Positions 1 to 8,784 of a DNA stretch of 64,000 nt are shown here, piece after piece. The translations under genes were made by a program, and so were the position numbers. Source of the DNA: Actinoplanes sp. SE50/110 (GTDB taxonomy: Bacteria; Actinomycetota; Actinomycetes; Mycobacteriales; Micromonosporaceae); the NCBI RefSeq assembly GCF_900119315.1, contig NZ_LT827010.1:882501-946500 (forward strand). The letters are read 5' to 3'. Under the pieces are notes generated by a model. It did not search any database, was not told where the DNA came from, and saw nothing but the letters and a program-made list of their open reading frames with translations. Every line of letters starts with the position of its first letter. The first letter of the stretch is position 1.

Positions 1-2
1 TC

Positions 3-347
3 AAGCCGGCGAACTTCCTCGACATCGGCGGCGGCGCCAGCGCCCAGGTGATGGCGAACGGCCTGGAGATCGTTCTCGGCGACCCGGCGGTCAAGTCGGT
101 CTTCGTGAACGTCTTCGGCGGTATCACCGCCTGTGACGCGGTGGCCAACGGCATCATCCAGGCTCTCGCCCTGCTGGCCGAGCGCGGCGAGACGGTGACC
201 AAGCCGCTCGTCGTACGCCTCGACGGCAACAACGCCGAGGCCGGCCGCGCCATCCTCGACGGCGCCAACAACCCGCTGGTCGAGCGGGTCGACACGATGG
301 ACGGAGCGGCCGCGCGCGCCGCCGAGCTCGCGGCTGCGGGGAAGTGA
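3..347 (+). CDS. sucC: Succinate-CoA ligase (ADP-forming) subunit beta, C-terminal part
   Basis: This is the 3' end of a gene that begins before the window. The frame is open from base 3 and ends in TGA at 345-347. The visible 114 residues match the C-terminal CoA-ligase domain of SucC: the N-F-L-D-I-G-G-G-A stretch at the very start and the F-V-N-V-F-G-G-I motif are characteristic. With SucD it forms the TCA-cycle enzyme that converts succinyl-CoA to succinate with nucleotide phosphorylation. The sucD start lies 4 bases downstream, so the two are co-transcribed. Confidence 0.95.
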   Translation, partial: KPANFLDIGGGASAQVMANGLEIVLGDPAVKSVFVNVFGGITACDAVANGIIQALALLAERGETVTKPLVVRLDGNNAEAGRAILDGANNPLVERVDTMDGAAARAAELAAAGK

Positions 348-351
348 ACTA

Positions 352-1233
352 ATGGCTATCTGGCTCACCAAGGACTCCAAGGTCATCGTCCAGGGCATCA
401 CCGGCTCGGAGGGCTCCAAGCACACCCGCCGGATGCTCGCCGCCGGCACCAACGTGGTCGGCGGGGTGAACCCGCGCAAGGCCGGCACCAAGGTGGACTT
501 CGACGGCACCGAGCTGCCGGTGTTCGCCACCGTCGCCGAGGCGATCAAGGAGACCGGCGCCGACGTGTCGGTCATCTTCGTGCCGCCGGCGTTCACCAAG
601 GCCGCGGTGGTCGAGGCGATCGACGCCGAGATCCCGCTCGCCGTGGTGATCACCGAGGGCGTCCCGGTGCAGGACTCGGCCGCCTTCTGGGCGTACAACG
701 TCAGCAAGGGTGAGAAGACCCGGATCATCGGCCCGAACTGCCCGGGCATCGCCTCGCCGGGCGCCTCGAACGCCGGCATCATCCCGGCCGACATCACCCC
801 GCAGGGCCGGATCGGCCTGGTCAGCAAGAGCGGCACGCTGACCTACCAGCTGATGTACGAGCTGCGCGACTTCGGTTTCTCGACCGCGGTCGGGATCGGC
901 GGCGACCCGGTGATCGGGACCACCCACATCGACGCGCTGAAGGCGTTCCAGGACGACCCGGACACCGACGCGATCGTCATGATCGGTGAGATCGGTGGCG
1001 ACGCCGAGGAGCGGGCCGCCGAGTTCATCAAGGCGAACGTGACCAAGCCGGTGGTCGGCTACATCGCCGGCTTCACCGCCCCGCCCGGCAAGACCATGGG
1101 CCACGCCGGCGCGATCATCTCCGGCTCGGCCGGCACCGCCGACGCGAAGAAGGCGGCGCTCGAGGCGGCCGGCGTCAAGGTCGGCAAGACGCCGAGCGAG
1201 ACCGCGCGGCTCATGCGCGAGATCATGAGCTGA
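352..1233 (+). CDS. sucD: Succinate-CoA ligase (ADP-forming) subunit alpha
   Basis: 293 residues, the usual length for SucD. The N-terminal CoA-binding Rossmann domain carries the Q-G-I-T-G-S-E-G motif. The C-terminal ligase domain has the active-site histidine that is phosphorylated during catalysis, in the M-G-H-A-G-A motif (His about 251). It acts in the cytoplasm with SucC in the TCA cycle. The ATG lies directly after the sucC stop, indicating one operon. A large GC hairpin follows the stop and probably terminates the transcript before the membrane-protein gene. Confidence 0.97.
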   Translation: MAIWLTKDSKVIVQGITGSEGSKHTRRMLAAGTNVVGGVNPRKAGTKVDFDGTELPVFATVAEAIKETGADVSVIFVPPAFTKAAVVEAIDAEIPLAVVITEGVPVQDSAAFWAYNVSKGEKTRIIGPNCPGIASPGASNAGIIPADITPQGRIGLVSKSGTLTYQLMYELRDFGFSTAVGIGGDPVIGTTHIDALKAFQDDPDTDAIVMIGEIGGDAEERAAEFIKANVTKPVVGYIAGFTAPPGKTMGHAGAIISGSAGTADAKKAALEAAGVKVGKTPSETARLMREIMS

Positions 1234-1250
1234 CCATCGATTCGGCAGCA

Positions 1251-1299
1251 ACGGCGCGCCGCGGGCCGGGTCGATACGACCCGATCGGCGGCGCGCCGT
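1251..1299 (+). terminator. Hairpin after sucD
   Basis: A perfect 12-bp stem (1251-1262 pairs with 1288-1299) encloses a second stem, GGGTCG-ATA-CGACCC at 1268-1282. There is no clear T-tract, which is common for high-GC actinobacterial terminators. It lies 17 bases after the sucD stop. Confidence 0.6.
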
Positions 1300-1346
1300 C
1301 GTATCTGCATCGCCGTGAGTGCCACGGCGTGACAAGGTAGGTCGCG

Positions 1347-2786
1347 ATGCCCAGCACAACCGACCGTCCCGGCGGCTCGGAGGACCCGTTCGCGGTCGCC
1401 GAGGCGCTGCAGTCTGTCGTGCGGGACACCGAGGCCCCGCCGATCGACGCCGATCAGCGCGACGAGCCGACGCCGGGCACCCGGGACACCGTCGTGGTGG
1501 ACGAGGCGATGCTCGGCCGCCGGGAGACCGTCCGGGTGCCGGTGCAGCGCCGCCCGCCGGATCGTGCCGGGCGGGCCCCGCTCCCGGTCGCGGTCGCCTT
1601 CGCCACGATCTGGGCGGCCCTGCTCAGCTACCTTCCGGTCGCCGCGGCGCTCGGGCTGGCCCGCACCCTGGAGGGCCAGGGTGGGCTGGCCGGCGCGGCC
1701 AAGGCCGGGGCGGCCGCCTGGCTGCTCGGCCACGGGGTGCCGATCGGCACCTCGATCGGGTCACTCGGGCTGGCCCCGCTGCTGCTCACCGTGCTGGTGC
1801 TGTGGCGGCTCGGCCGGGCCGGGCTGCACGTGACCCGGGCGATCGGGGCCCGGCACTCCGGCGGGGTCGGCGCGGCGCTGCTGGTCGCGGCGTGCGTCGG
1901 TGGGACGTACGCGGCAATCGGCGCCTTGACCGCCCACCTGATCGACGGTCGCGGCACGGATGTCTCCACCGCCCGCGCCGCGTCCGATTTTCTCGCCCTC
2001 GGCGTGGCCGGGGCGCTGATCGGTGCGCTGCGCGGCAGCGACGCGGTGACCACGTTGGCCCGGCGGGTCCCGGTCGTGGTGCGGCACGGGGTGCGGACCG
2101 GCCTGGTCGCGGCGTTCCTGATGGTCGGGGCGGGCGCCGCGGTCGGCGGCCTGTCGGTGGCCCTGGGCGGCGGCGATGCCGCCAAAATCATCTCGGCCTA
2201 TCACACCGGGGTCGCCGGACAGGCCGGAATCACCCTGGTCAGCGTCGCCTACGCGGGGAACGCGGCGATCTGGTCCACCGCCTATCTGCTCGGGCCGGGC
2301 TTCGCGCTCGGCACCGGCTCGGTGATCCGGCTCACCCAGCTCACCGTGCACGACCTGCCCACCCTGCCGCTGCTGGCCGGCCTGCCGAACGGTCCGGTGG
2401 GCGGCGCCGGCGCGCTGCTGCTCGCCCTGCCGGTGATCGCCGGCGCGGTGGCCGGCTGGGTGCTCACCCAGCGGCTGCGGTACGGCCGGGCGCACGCCTG
2501 GCGGCCCGGGCCGGGTTCCGGCGCGGACGCCCCGGAACCGGCCTGGTCGCTGCTGCTCGGCGCGGGTCTGCTGGCCGGTCCGGTGGCCGGCGTGGTGCTG
2601 GGCGTGCTCGCCGCGCTCTCCGGCGGCCCGGTGGGGGACGGCCGGCTGGCTCAGATCGGCCCGGCAGCCTGGTCGGTGGGCCTGGTCGCGGCGATCGTCG
2701 CGGCGATCTCGGTGATCCTGGGAGCGTCGGCGGCCCGCATCTTCCGCGAGCCGCGCCCGAAGCGTCGTCCGAACGGCCGGCGGTAA
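1347..2786 (+). CDS. DUF6350 / PerM-like polytopic membrane protein
   Basis: 479 residues. The first ~75 are hydrophilic and acidic to basic; the rest is a chain of about 9-10 hydrophobic helices rich in Ala, Gly, Leu and Val, ending in a basic tail (R-P-K-R-R-P-N-G-R-R). Its position between sucD and purN is the same as that of the PerM gene in mycobacteria, a membrane protein linked to cell division and persistence. Family membership is inferred from topology and this conserved neighbourhood. The ATG at 1347 has the weak upstream signal AAGGTAGG. No enzymatic motif is visible. Confidence 0.75.
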   Translation: MPSTTDRPGGSEDPFAVAEALQSVVRDTEAPPIDADQRDEPTPGTRDTVVVDEAMLGRRETVRVPVQRRPPDRAGRAPLPVAVAFATIWAALLSYLPVAAALGLARTLEGQGGLAGAAKAGAAAWLLGHGVPIGTSIGSLGLAPLLLTVLVLWRLGRAGLHVTRAIGARHSGGVGAALLVAACVGGTYAAIGALTAHLIDGRGTDVSTARAASDFLALGVAGALIGALRGSDAVTTLARRVPVVVRHGVRTGLVAAFLMVGAGAAVGGLSVALGGGDAAKIISAYHTGVAGQAGITLVSVAYAGNAAIWSTAYLLGPGFALGTGSVIRLTQLTVHDLPTLPLLAGLPNGPVGGAGALLLALPVIAGAVAGWVLTQRLRYGRAHAWRPGPGSGADAPEPAWSLLLGAGLLAGPVAGVVLGVLAALSGGPVGDGRLAQIGPAAWSVGLVAAIVAAISVILGASAARIFREPRPKRRPNGRR

Positions 2787-2831
2787 CCGCCCGATTTCGG
2801 TTGACCTGAGCTGCCCGGATAGGGTGCTCAG

Positions 2832-3449
2832 GTGACTGCGCCCGCGCCCGCCCGCCTGGTCGTCCTGATCTCCGGATCGGGCAGCAACCTGCAAGCCCTG
2901 CTCGAAGCCACCCGCGACCCGGCGTATGGCGCCGAGGTGGTCGCGGTCGGCGCCGACCGGGACGGCATCGCCGGTCTCGACCACGCCGCCGCGGCCGGTG
3001 TCCCCACCTTCGTCGACGCGGTCAAGGCGTATCCGACCCGCGACGACTGGGACGCGGCGCTCACCGCGCACGTCGCCGCGCACCGGCCCGACCTGGTCAT
3101 CTCGGCCGGGTTCCTGAAACTGGTCGGCAAGCAGTTCCTGGACGCGTTCGGCGACCGCTACATCAACACCCACAACGCGCTGCTGCCGTCGTTCCCCGGT
3201 ATCCACGGGCCACGCGACGCGCTCGCCTACGGCGTGAAGCTGGCCGGGGCGACGCTCTTCTTCGTCGACGCCGGCGTCGACACCGGACCGATCATCGCCC
3301 AGGTCAGCGTCCCCGTGCTCGACGACGACACGGAGGAGACGCTGACCGAGCGGATCAAGGTGGCCGAGCGGGCCCAGCTGGTCGACTTCGTCGGCCGCCT
3401 GGTCCGGGAGGGCTGGACCATTGAGAACAGGAAGGTACGGATTCCGTGA
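2832..3449 (+). CDS. purN: Phosphoribosylglycinamide formyltransferase
   Basis: 205 residues, normal for PurN, which transfers the formyl group of N10-formyl-THF to GAR in the third step of purine synthesis. The N-terminal phosphate-binding loop S-G-S-G-S-N-L-Q is at residues 14-21. The active-site Asn/His region is [12 protein letters not shown] near residue 113, and the catalytic Asp lies in [10 protein letters not shown]. The start is GTG. Its stop overlaps the GTG of purH by four bases (GTGA), so translation is probably coupled. Confidence 0.96.
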   Translation: MTAPAPARLVVLISGSGSNLQALLEATRDPAYGAEVVAVGADRDGIAGLDHAAAAGVPTFVDAVKAYPTRDDWDAALTAHVAAHRPDLVISAGFLKLVGKQFLDAFGDRYINTHNALLPSFPGIHGPRDALAYGVKLAGATLFFVDAGVDTGPIIAQVSVPVLDDDTEETLTERIKVAERAQLVDFVGRLVREGWTIENRKVRIP

Positions 3450-5005
3450 GCACCGATGAGGGCCGCCGTCCGATCAAGCGGGCGCTGCTGAGCGTGTGGG
3501 ACAAGGCGGGCATCGTCGAGCTCGCCCAGGCGCTGCACGCGGCCGGCGTCGAGATCGTCTCGACCGGCTCGACCGCGTCGACCGTGGAGAAGTCCGGCGT
3601 GCCGGTGACCCGGGTCGAGGATCTGACCGGCTTCCCGGAGATCCTCAGCGACCGGGTGAAGACGCTGCACCCGAAGGTGCACGCCGGTCTGCTCGCCGAC
3701 CTGCGGCTGGAGAGCCATGCGGCGGAGCTGGCCGAGCACGGGATCGAGCCGTTCGACCTGTTGGTCAGCAGTCTCTACCCGTTCTCCGAGACGGTCGCCT
3801 CCGGGGCCGGCGAGGAGGAGTGCATCGCCAAGATCGACATTGGTGGCCCGGCGATGGTGCGGGCCGCGGCGAAGAATCACGCGTCGGTCGCGGTGGTGGT
3901 CTCCACCGCGGGCTACCCGTCGATCCTCTCCGCGCTGCGCGACGGCGGGTTCACGCTGAACCAGCGCAAAGCGCTGGCCTCCACGGCGTTCATCAACATC
4001 GCGGAGTACGACATCGCGGTGGCGAACTGGACGGCCAGCACCCTGGCGCCCGCGGACTGGCCGGACTTCGCCGGGATCGCTCTGCGCAAGCAGGACACCC
4101 TGCGGTACGGGGAGAACCCGCACCAGCAGGCCGCCCTCTACCTCGACCCCGCCGCGCCCGCCGGCCTCGCCCAGGCCGAGCAGCTGCACGGCAAGGAGAT
4201 GTCGTACAACAACTACGTCGACGCGGACGCCGCGTGGCGCAGTGCCAACGACTTCACCGAGCCGGCCGTGGCGATCATCAAGCACGCCAACCCGTGCGGC
4301 GTCGCGATCGGCGCGGACGTGGCCGAGGCGCACCGCAAGGCGCACGAGTGTGACCCGGTCTCCGCGTTCGGCGGTGTGATCGCGGTCAACCAGGAGGTGT
4401 CCGCCGAGCTGGCCCGCCAGGTCGCGGAGATCTTCACCGAGGTGATCGTGGCGCCGGCCTTCGCGCCCGAGGCCCTGGAGATCCTGCGCGAGAAGAAGAA
4501 CCTGCGCATCCTGGTCGCCCCGGCGTGGAACCCGCCGCCGGCCGAGGTGAAGCAGGTCGGCGGCGGCATGCTGGTGCAGGCGGCCGACCGGATCGACGCG
4601 ACCGGCGACGACCCGTCCGGCTGGACCCTGGCCACCGGTGCCCCGGCGTCGCCCGAGGTGCTGCGCGATCTGGTCTTCGCGTGGCGGGCGATCCGCGGCG
4701 TGAAGAGCAACGCGATCCTGCTGGCCAAGGACGGCGCCGCGGTCGGCATCGGGATGGGCCAGGTCAACCGGGTCGACTCGGCGAAACTGTCGGTGGCCCG
4801 GGCCGGCGCCGAGCGGGCGGCCGGCAGCGTCGCCTCCTCGGACGCGTACTTCCCGTTCCCGGACGGCCTGGAGGTGCTGATCGAGGCCGGCGTCAAGGCG
4901 GTCGTCCAGCCCGGCGGCTCGATCCGCGACAACCTGGTGATCGAGGCCGCCGAGAAGGCCGGCCTGACCGTCTACTTCACCGGCACGCGGCACTTCTTCC
5001 ACTGA
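3446..5005 (+). CDS. purH: Bifunctional AICAR formyltransferase / IMP cyclohydrolase
   Basis: 519 residues, full length. The N-terminal MGS-like IMP cyclohydrolase domain (about 1-200) begins with [11 protein letters not shown] and contains the [13 protein letters not shown] motif. The C-terminal AICAR transformylase domain has the K-H-A-N-P-C-G active-site motif. It carries out the last two steps of de novo IMP synthesis. It is translationally coupled to purN, and a perfect hairpin follows the gene. Confidence 0.97.
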   Translation: MSTDEGRRPIKRALLSVWDKAGIVELAQALHAAGVEIVSTGSTASTVEKSGVPVTRVEDLTGFPEILSDRVKTLHPKVHAGLLADLRLESHAAELAEHGIEPFDLLVSSLYPFSETVASGAGEEECIAKIDIGGPAMVRAAAKNHASVAVVVSTAGYPSILSALRDGGFTLNQRKALASTAFINIAEYDIAVANWTASTLAPADWPDFAGIALRKQDTLRYGENPHQQAALYLDPAAPAGLAQAEQLHGKEMSYNNYVDADAAWRSANDFTEPAVAIIKHANPCGVAIGADVAEAHRKAHECDPVSAFGGVIAVNQEVSAELARQVAEIFTEVIVAPAFAPEALEILREKKNLRILVAPAWNPPPAEVKQVGGGMLVQAADRIDATGDDPSGWTLATGAPASPEVLRDLVFAWRAIRGVKSNAILLAKDGAAVGIGMGQVNRVDSAKLSVARAGAERAAGSVASSDAYFPFPDGLEVLIEAGVKAVVQPGGSIRDNLVIEAAEKAGLTVYFTGTRHFFH

Positions 5006-5014
5006 CACCGCAGC

Positions 5015-5049
5015 CGAGAGGCCGGGGGCGACGGCGTCCCGGCCTCTCG
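5015..5049 (+). terminator. Hairpin after purH
   Basis: A perfect 12-bp stem, CGAGAGGCCGGG at 5015-5026 paired with CCCGGCCTCTCG at 5038-5049, starts 9 bases after the purH stop. It is probably the terminator of the purN-purH operon. Confidence 0.65.
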
Positions 5050-5116
5050 CTGTCCACCCCGATCGCGGCAGTGCGGCCGGCTGTGCGCTCGGCCAGGAAG
5101 ATGGTGGTCGAGGCCG

Positions 5117-5800
5117 ATGGTGAGTGACGCTGAGCTGATCGAGAAGCGGGACTTCTCGAGGGTCAAGAGCATCGGCAGTCATCGGACGCTGGCGGGCTTC
5201 CACCTGGTCCGGTGCGAGTTCGACGGTTCCAGCCTGGCGCAGTTCGACGATCCGGGCCTGAATCTGGTGGTCCGGGACGCGAGGCTGACCCGTTGCGTGT
5301 GCAGGCAATCGTCGATCCAGGGCGTCCGGTTGGAGGACGTGCTGGTCGACGGGGTGACCATGAGCGGTTCGCTCAATCTCCACGGGTGCGCGTTGCGGCA
5401 CGTCACCCTGCGGGGCCGGGTGGGCAGATGGTTCATCATGCCGCCGAATCCGTCGCTGCCCGCCGAGGTGCGCGAGGCGTTCATGATCGCGATCCAGCGG
5501 TTCTACCGGGACGTGGACTGGGCGCTGGACATCTCGGCGGCCGAGTTCACCTCCGCACAACTGCACTATGTGCCGGGCGAGCTGGTCCGGCGGGATCCGG
5601 AGACCCAGTTCCTGCTGCGCCGGCACGTCGTCGAAGCGGTCGATCCGGCCGAGCTGCCCTCGTTCGGCTCGATCGCGGTGAGCCGCTTCGAGACGACTCC
5701 GCTGGATTGCATCGTGGCGGCTGCCCCGAAGCGGTCCTCGAATTTCGCGGAGATTCTGGATCACCTCCAGCAGATGCGGAACCGCGGCCTGGCGGAGTAG
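5117..5800 (+). CDS. Hypothetical protein with pentapeptide-like N-terminal half
   Basis: 227 residues. Residues ~25-105 show the loose five-residue periodicity of pentapeptide-repeat beta-helices (alternating F/L/V with C/R/D, for example H-L-V-R-C-E-F-D-G-S-S-L), though with poor consensus. The second half is different: A-F-M-I-A-I-Q-R-F-Y-R-D-V-D-W and a charged alpha-helical tail with no family I recognise. The start is ATG at 5117. It lies 67 bases before a clear pentapeptide protein on the same strand, and the two may be related or work together. Function unknown. Confidence 0.7.
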   Translation: MVSDAELIEKRDFSRVKSIGSHRTLAGFHLVRCEFDGSSLAQFDDPGLNLVVRDARLTRCVCRQSSIQGVRLEDVLVDGVTMSGSLNLHGCALRHVTLRGRVGRWFIMPPNPSLPAEVREAFMIAIQRFYRDVDWALDISAAEFTSAQLHYVPGELVRRDPETQFLLRRHVVEAVDPAELPSFGSIAVSRFETTPLDCIVAAAPKRSSNFAEILDHLQQMRNRGLAE

Positions 5801-5867
5801 GCGGGCGGTCGCTCGGCCGGACCCGGGTGCGCTGCCCGGCACCGCCTTCTTCTGGCAGGGTGGGCGG

Positions 5868-6467
5868 ATGAACGAAGCACGGCACGTCGCCGGTGAGCGG
5901 TTCTCCGGTGCGGACTGGGCGCTCGACGAGCGGGAACGGGTCCACTTCGAGGACTGTGTGTTCCATGACGTCGACTGGAGCGAGTCCACCTTCACCGCGT
6001 GCACCTTCGAGCGGTGTGAGTTCGGCAACTGCCGCTTCAACGCGGCGGTCTTCGAGCGGACCGCGCTCCTGCAGTCCACGCTGCGTCGCTGCTCGTTCTT
6101 CGGCACCACCTTCGACGACTGCAAGCTGACCGGCAGCACCTTCGACGACTGCGGGCTGCGGCCCCTCACCGTGCACGGCGGCGACTGGGGTTTCGTCAGC
6201 CTGCAAGGGCAGAACCTGTCCGGTGTCAGGTTCGGCGCGGTCCGGCTCCGCGAGGCCGACCTGAGTGGGGCGGATCTCACCAGGACCGACCTGCGCGGCG
6301 CTGACCTGTCGAACGTGCGGCTGGCCGGTGCCGTGCTGAAGGGGGCCGACCTGCGCGGCGCCGACCTGGACGGCGCACCGCTGCGCGGCGTCGACGTGAC
6401 CGGGGCGAAACTGAACCTGGCCCAGGCCGTGCACTTCACCAGGGCCTATGGTGCGATCGTCAGCTGA
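5868..6467 (+). CDS. Pentapeptide repeat protein
   Basis: 199 residues. Residues ~20-110 contain F-x-x-C-x-F type repeats (D-C-V-F-H-D-V-D-W, R-C-E-F-G-N-C-R-F). Residues ~125-190 are classic A-D-L-x-x pentapeptides (L-R-E-A-D-L-S-G-A-D-L-T-R-T-D-L). These fold as a right-handed quadrilateral beta-helix. Some family members mimic DNA and protect gyrase (Qnr/MfpA type), but nothing here proves that role. The ATG follows GGCAGGGTGGGCGG. Icd follows 121 bases later with its own promoter region. Confidence 0.85.
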   Translation: MNEARHVAGERFSGADWALDERERVHFEDCVFHDVDWSESTFTACTFERCEFGNCRFNAAVFERTALLQSTLRRCSFFGTTFDDCKLTGSTFDDCGLRPLTVHGGDWGFVSLQGQNLSGVRFGAVRLREADLSGADLTRTDLRGADLSNVRLAGAVLKGADLRGADLDGAPLRGVDVTGAKLNLAQAVHFTRAYGAIVS

Positions 6468-6539
6468 GCGGTGCTCGCGCCTGGGATGGTAGAGGCAGAT
6501 CACCAGTTCGGGGGCGCGCGGCGCGGTCCCGCGAGTGGG

Positions 6540-6555
6540 CAGTACGCTCGTACTG
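6540..6555 (+). promoter_or_regulatory. Palindrome in the icd promoter region
   Basis: CAGTACG-CT-CGTACTG is a perfect 7-bp inverted repeat with a 2-base centre, 33 bases before the icd ATG and directly before CTAAGCG. The same arms, centred on AG, occur at 14850-14865 before the VOC gene. A 16-bp palindrome of this form suits a dimeric regulator such as a TetR-type protein. The regulator is not encoded in the window. Confidence 0.5.
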
Positions 6556-6588
6556 CTAAGCGTGTTTTCGGGAGAGGAGCGCCGGCCG

Positions 6589-7803
6589 ATGGCGAAAATC
6601 AAGGTCAAGAACCCGGTCGTGGAGATCGACGGCGACGAGATGACCCGGATCATCTGGAAGCAGATCCGGGAGCAGCTGATCCAGCCCTACCTCGACGTCA
6701 ACCTCGAGTACTACGACCTCGGCATCCAGTACCGGGACGAGACCGACGACCAGGTGACGATCGACGCGGCGAACGCGATCAAGCGGCACGGCGTCGGCGT
6801 CAAGTGCGCCACCATCACCCCGGACGAGGCGCGGGTGCAGGAGTTCGGCCTGAAGAAGATGTGGCGGTCGCCGAACGGCACGATCCGCAACATCCTCGGC
6901 GGCGTCGTCTTCCGTGAGCCGATCATCATGAAGAACGTGCCCCGGCTGGTACCCGGCTGGACCAAGCCGATCGTCATCGGCCGTCACGCCCACGGCGACC
7001 AGTACAAGGCCAGCGACTTCGTGGCGCCCAGCAAGGGCAAGATGACCGTCACCTTCACCCCGGAGGACGGTTCCGCGCCGATCGAGATGCACGTGGCCGA
7101 CTTCCCGGCCGGCGGCGTCGGCATGGCCATGTACAACTTCGACGAGTCGATCCGCGACTTCGCGCGCGCCTCGCTGCGCTACGGCCTGGCCCGCAACTAC
7201 CCGGTCTACCTGTCCACCAAGAACACCATCCTGAAGGCGTACGACGGCCGCTTCAAGGACCTGTTCGCGGAGATCTTCGAGACCGAGTTCGCCGACCAGT
7301 TCAAGGAGGCCGGGATCACCTACGAGCACCGGCTGATCGACGACATGGTCGCGGCCGCGCTCAAGTGGGAGGGCGGCTACGTCTGGGCGTGCAAGAACTA
7401 CGACGGTGACGTGCAGTCGGACACGGTCGCGCAGGGCTTCGGCTCGCTCGGCCTGATGACGTCGGTGCTGATGACCCCGGACGGCCAGACCGTCGAGGCC
7501 GAGGCGGCGCACGGCACGGTCACCCGGCACTACCGGCAGTGGCAGAAGGGCGAGAAGACGTCGACCAACCCGATCGCGTCGATCTTCGCGTGGACGGGCG
7601 GGCTCAAGCACCGCGGCAAGCTGGATGGGACGCCGGAGGTCACCCAGTTCGCCGAGGCTCTGGAGCAGGTCTGCATCGAGACCGTCGAGGGCGGTCAGAT
7701 GACCAAGGACCTCGCGCTGCTGATCAGCAAGGACGCGCCGTGGCTGTCGACCGACGAGTTCATGAACGCGCTCGACGAGAACCTGGCGCGTAAGCTCGCC
7801 TGA
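6589..7803 (+). CDS. icd: NADP-dependent isocitrate dehydrogenase
   Basis: 404 residues. The start [20 protein letters not shown] is typical of the dimeric, eukaryote-like subfamily of NADP-IDH, as are R-S-P-N-G-T-I-R-N and the substrate-binding D-D-M-V-A near the middle. It oxidises isocitrate to 2-oxoglutarate in the TCA cycle. An upstream in-frame ATG (6535) is rejected because the ATG at 6589 has the RBS GGAGAGGAG nine bases upstream and gives the family N-terminus. A palindromic operator candidate overlaps the promoter region. Confidence 0.97.
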   Translation: MAKIKVKNPVVEIDGDEMTRIIWKQIREQLIQPYLDVNLEYYDLGIQYRDETDDQVTIDAANAIKRHGVGVKCATITPDEARVQEFGLKKMWRSPNGTIRNILGGVVFREPIIMKNVPRLVPGWTKPIVIGRHAHGDQYKASDFVAPSKGKMTVTFTPEDGSAPIEMHVADFPAGGVGMAMYNFDESIRDFARASLRYGLARNYPVYLSTKNTILKAYDGRFKDLFAEIFETEFADQFKEAGITYEHRLIDDMVAAALKWEGGYVWACKNYDGDVQSDTVAQGFGSLGLMTSVLMTPDGQTVEAEAAHGTVTRHYRQWQKGEKTSTNPIASIFAWTGGLKHRGKLDGTPEVTQFAEALEQVCIETVEGGQMTKDLALLISKDAPWLSTDEFMNALDENLARKLA

Positions 7804-7920
7804 TTTCGCACCACAGCATCACAGCATCACCGCACTTCCGTGGGGGAGGGGGCCGGCCGAGCCTCTTCCCCCGATCCATTTCCAAGATCAAATCCAATGT
7901 GGCGGTACGCGTTGTCCAAG

Positions 7921-8150
7921 CCCGCCGTGCCGCTGCCCGCTGCCCGCTGCCCTCGCCGTGCCGGCTGCCCCTGCCCGCTGCCTCGCCGTGCCCGCTGCCC
8001 CCGCCGTGCCGGCTGCCCCTGCCCGCTGCCTCGCCGTGCCCGCTGCCCCCGCCGTGCCGGCTGCCCCTGCCCGCTGCCCCCGCCGTGCCGGCTGCCCCTG
8101 CCCGCTGCCCTCGCCGTGCCCGCTGCCTCGCCGTGCCCGCCGTGCCCGCG
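7921..8150. repeat. C-rich tandem repeat array
   Basis: Repeats built from GCCGTGCC, GGCTGCCCCT and GCCCGCTGCC blocks. The block GCCGTGCCGGCTGCCCCTG recurs at about 7955, 8003, 8051 and 8082, giving periods of 48, 48 and 31 bases. The strand is strongly C-biased (few purines other than G). Such a purine/pyrimidine-skewed array could form unusual structure and is prone to copy-number change. Confidence 0.8.
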
Positions 8151-8365
8151 GTGCTGGCGCCTGGCTGCGGTGTGCGACGAGCCAAGATGGGGCCGGACGG
8201 ATGCGGCTGGCGACGTACTAAATGAGCGGTTGGTTTTGAGTGCTCGTTAAGCGGACGAAAAACTTCGCAAATCGGATGTTTCGGATCGTAACCGCGGGGT
8301 ATGTGGCCTCGTTTCTCTGAGTGGTGCGGGTGGCGGACTTGGGTACGCCGCTCGCCGTCCCCTTC

Positions 8366-8404
8366 AGCGGGGGCCTTGTCCCGGGCCCCCGCTGGTCCCT
8401 TTTT
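8366..8404 (+). terminator. Rho-independent-type terminator
   Basis: AGCGGGGGCC (8366-8375) pairs with GGCCCCCGCT (8384-8393) and is followed by GGTCCCTTTTT. This is the best T-tailed terminator in the window. It reads on the plus strand 560 bases after icd, so it ends either a long icd read-through or a short transcript starting in the AT-richer stretch before it. Confidence 0.6.
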
Positions 8405-8614
8405 CGCCACCCGCACCCCCACCGTTCCCGTCCGGCGCCCGAACCCCCGCCGGCTCTTCGGATCACATCTCCGTGTCCATGCCCCACTGGCTCTTCGGTT
8501 CGCGGCTCGCCGCCCGTGGCCGCCCTGGCTCTCCCTTCGCGTCTCAGCGTCCGCGACCTCCGCTGGGTTGTCTGGCGTTCCTACTTCGGCGTCTGCGGTC
8601 TGCGGAAATGCAAG

Positions 8615-8642
8615 CGCGGCCCGTTCGGAGGAACGGGCCGCG
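8615..8642 (-). terminator. Perfect GC hairpin, probable galT terminator
   Basis: CGCGGCCCGTTC (8615-8626), loop GGAG, then GAACGGGCCGCG (8631-8642): a perfect 12-bp stem. It lies on the downstream side of galT, beyond a repeat array. There is no good T-tract on either strand. Confidence 0.45.
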
Positions 8643-8770
8643 GTGAGAAGCCGCGGTGGCAGGCCGCGGTGAGAAGCCGCGGTGGGGCAGGCCGCGCTGA
8701 GGCCGTGGTGGCGGGCCGCGGTGAGAAGCCGCGGTGGCAGGCCGCGCTGAGGCCGTGGTGGCGGGCCGCG
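8643..8770. repeat. GC-rich tandem repeats downstream of galT
   Basis: Interleaved copies of GGTGAGAAGCCGCGGTGG, CAGGCCGCG and CTGAGGCCGTGGTGGCGGGC occur in about five imperfect units. They start directly after the 8615-8642 hairpin and run to within 20 bases of the galT stop. Confidence 0.75.
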
Positions 8771-8784
8771 GTGAAGGGCCGGGG

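Larger units (their letters stand above)
7804..8784. other. Gene-free gap of 981 bases with repeats and hairpins
   Basis: No convincing gene lies between icd and galT, which are convergent. In order the gap holds a C-rich tandem array (7921-8150), an AT-richer stretch (about 8215-8300), a terminator-like hairpin with a T-run (8366-8404), a second perfect hairpin (8615-8642) and a second repeat array (8643-8770). Open frames across it are proline- or arginine-rich artefacts of the GC-skewed repeats. Confidence 0.7.

Noticed and set aside
3227-6439. Minus-strand open frame of 1070 codons over purH and the pentapeptide genes
   Set aside because: It is the reverse-frame shadow of GC-rich coding DNA; the plus-strand products match known families and the minus-strand sequence does not.
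8218-8487. Possible 89-codon minus-strand gene after icd
   Set aside because: Low-complexity sequence crossing the terminator hairpin; no recognisable family or start signal.
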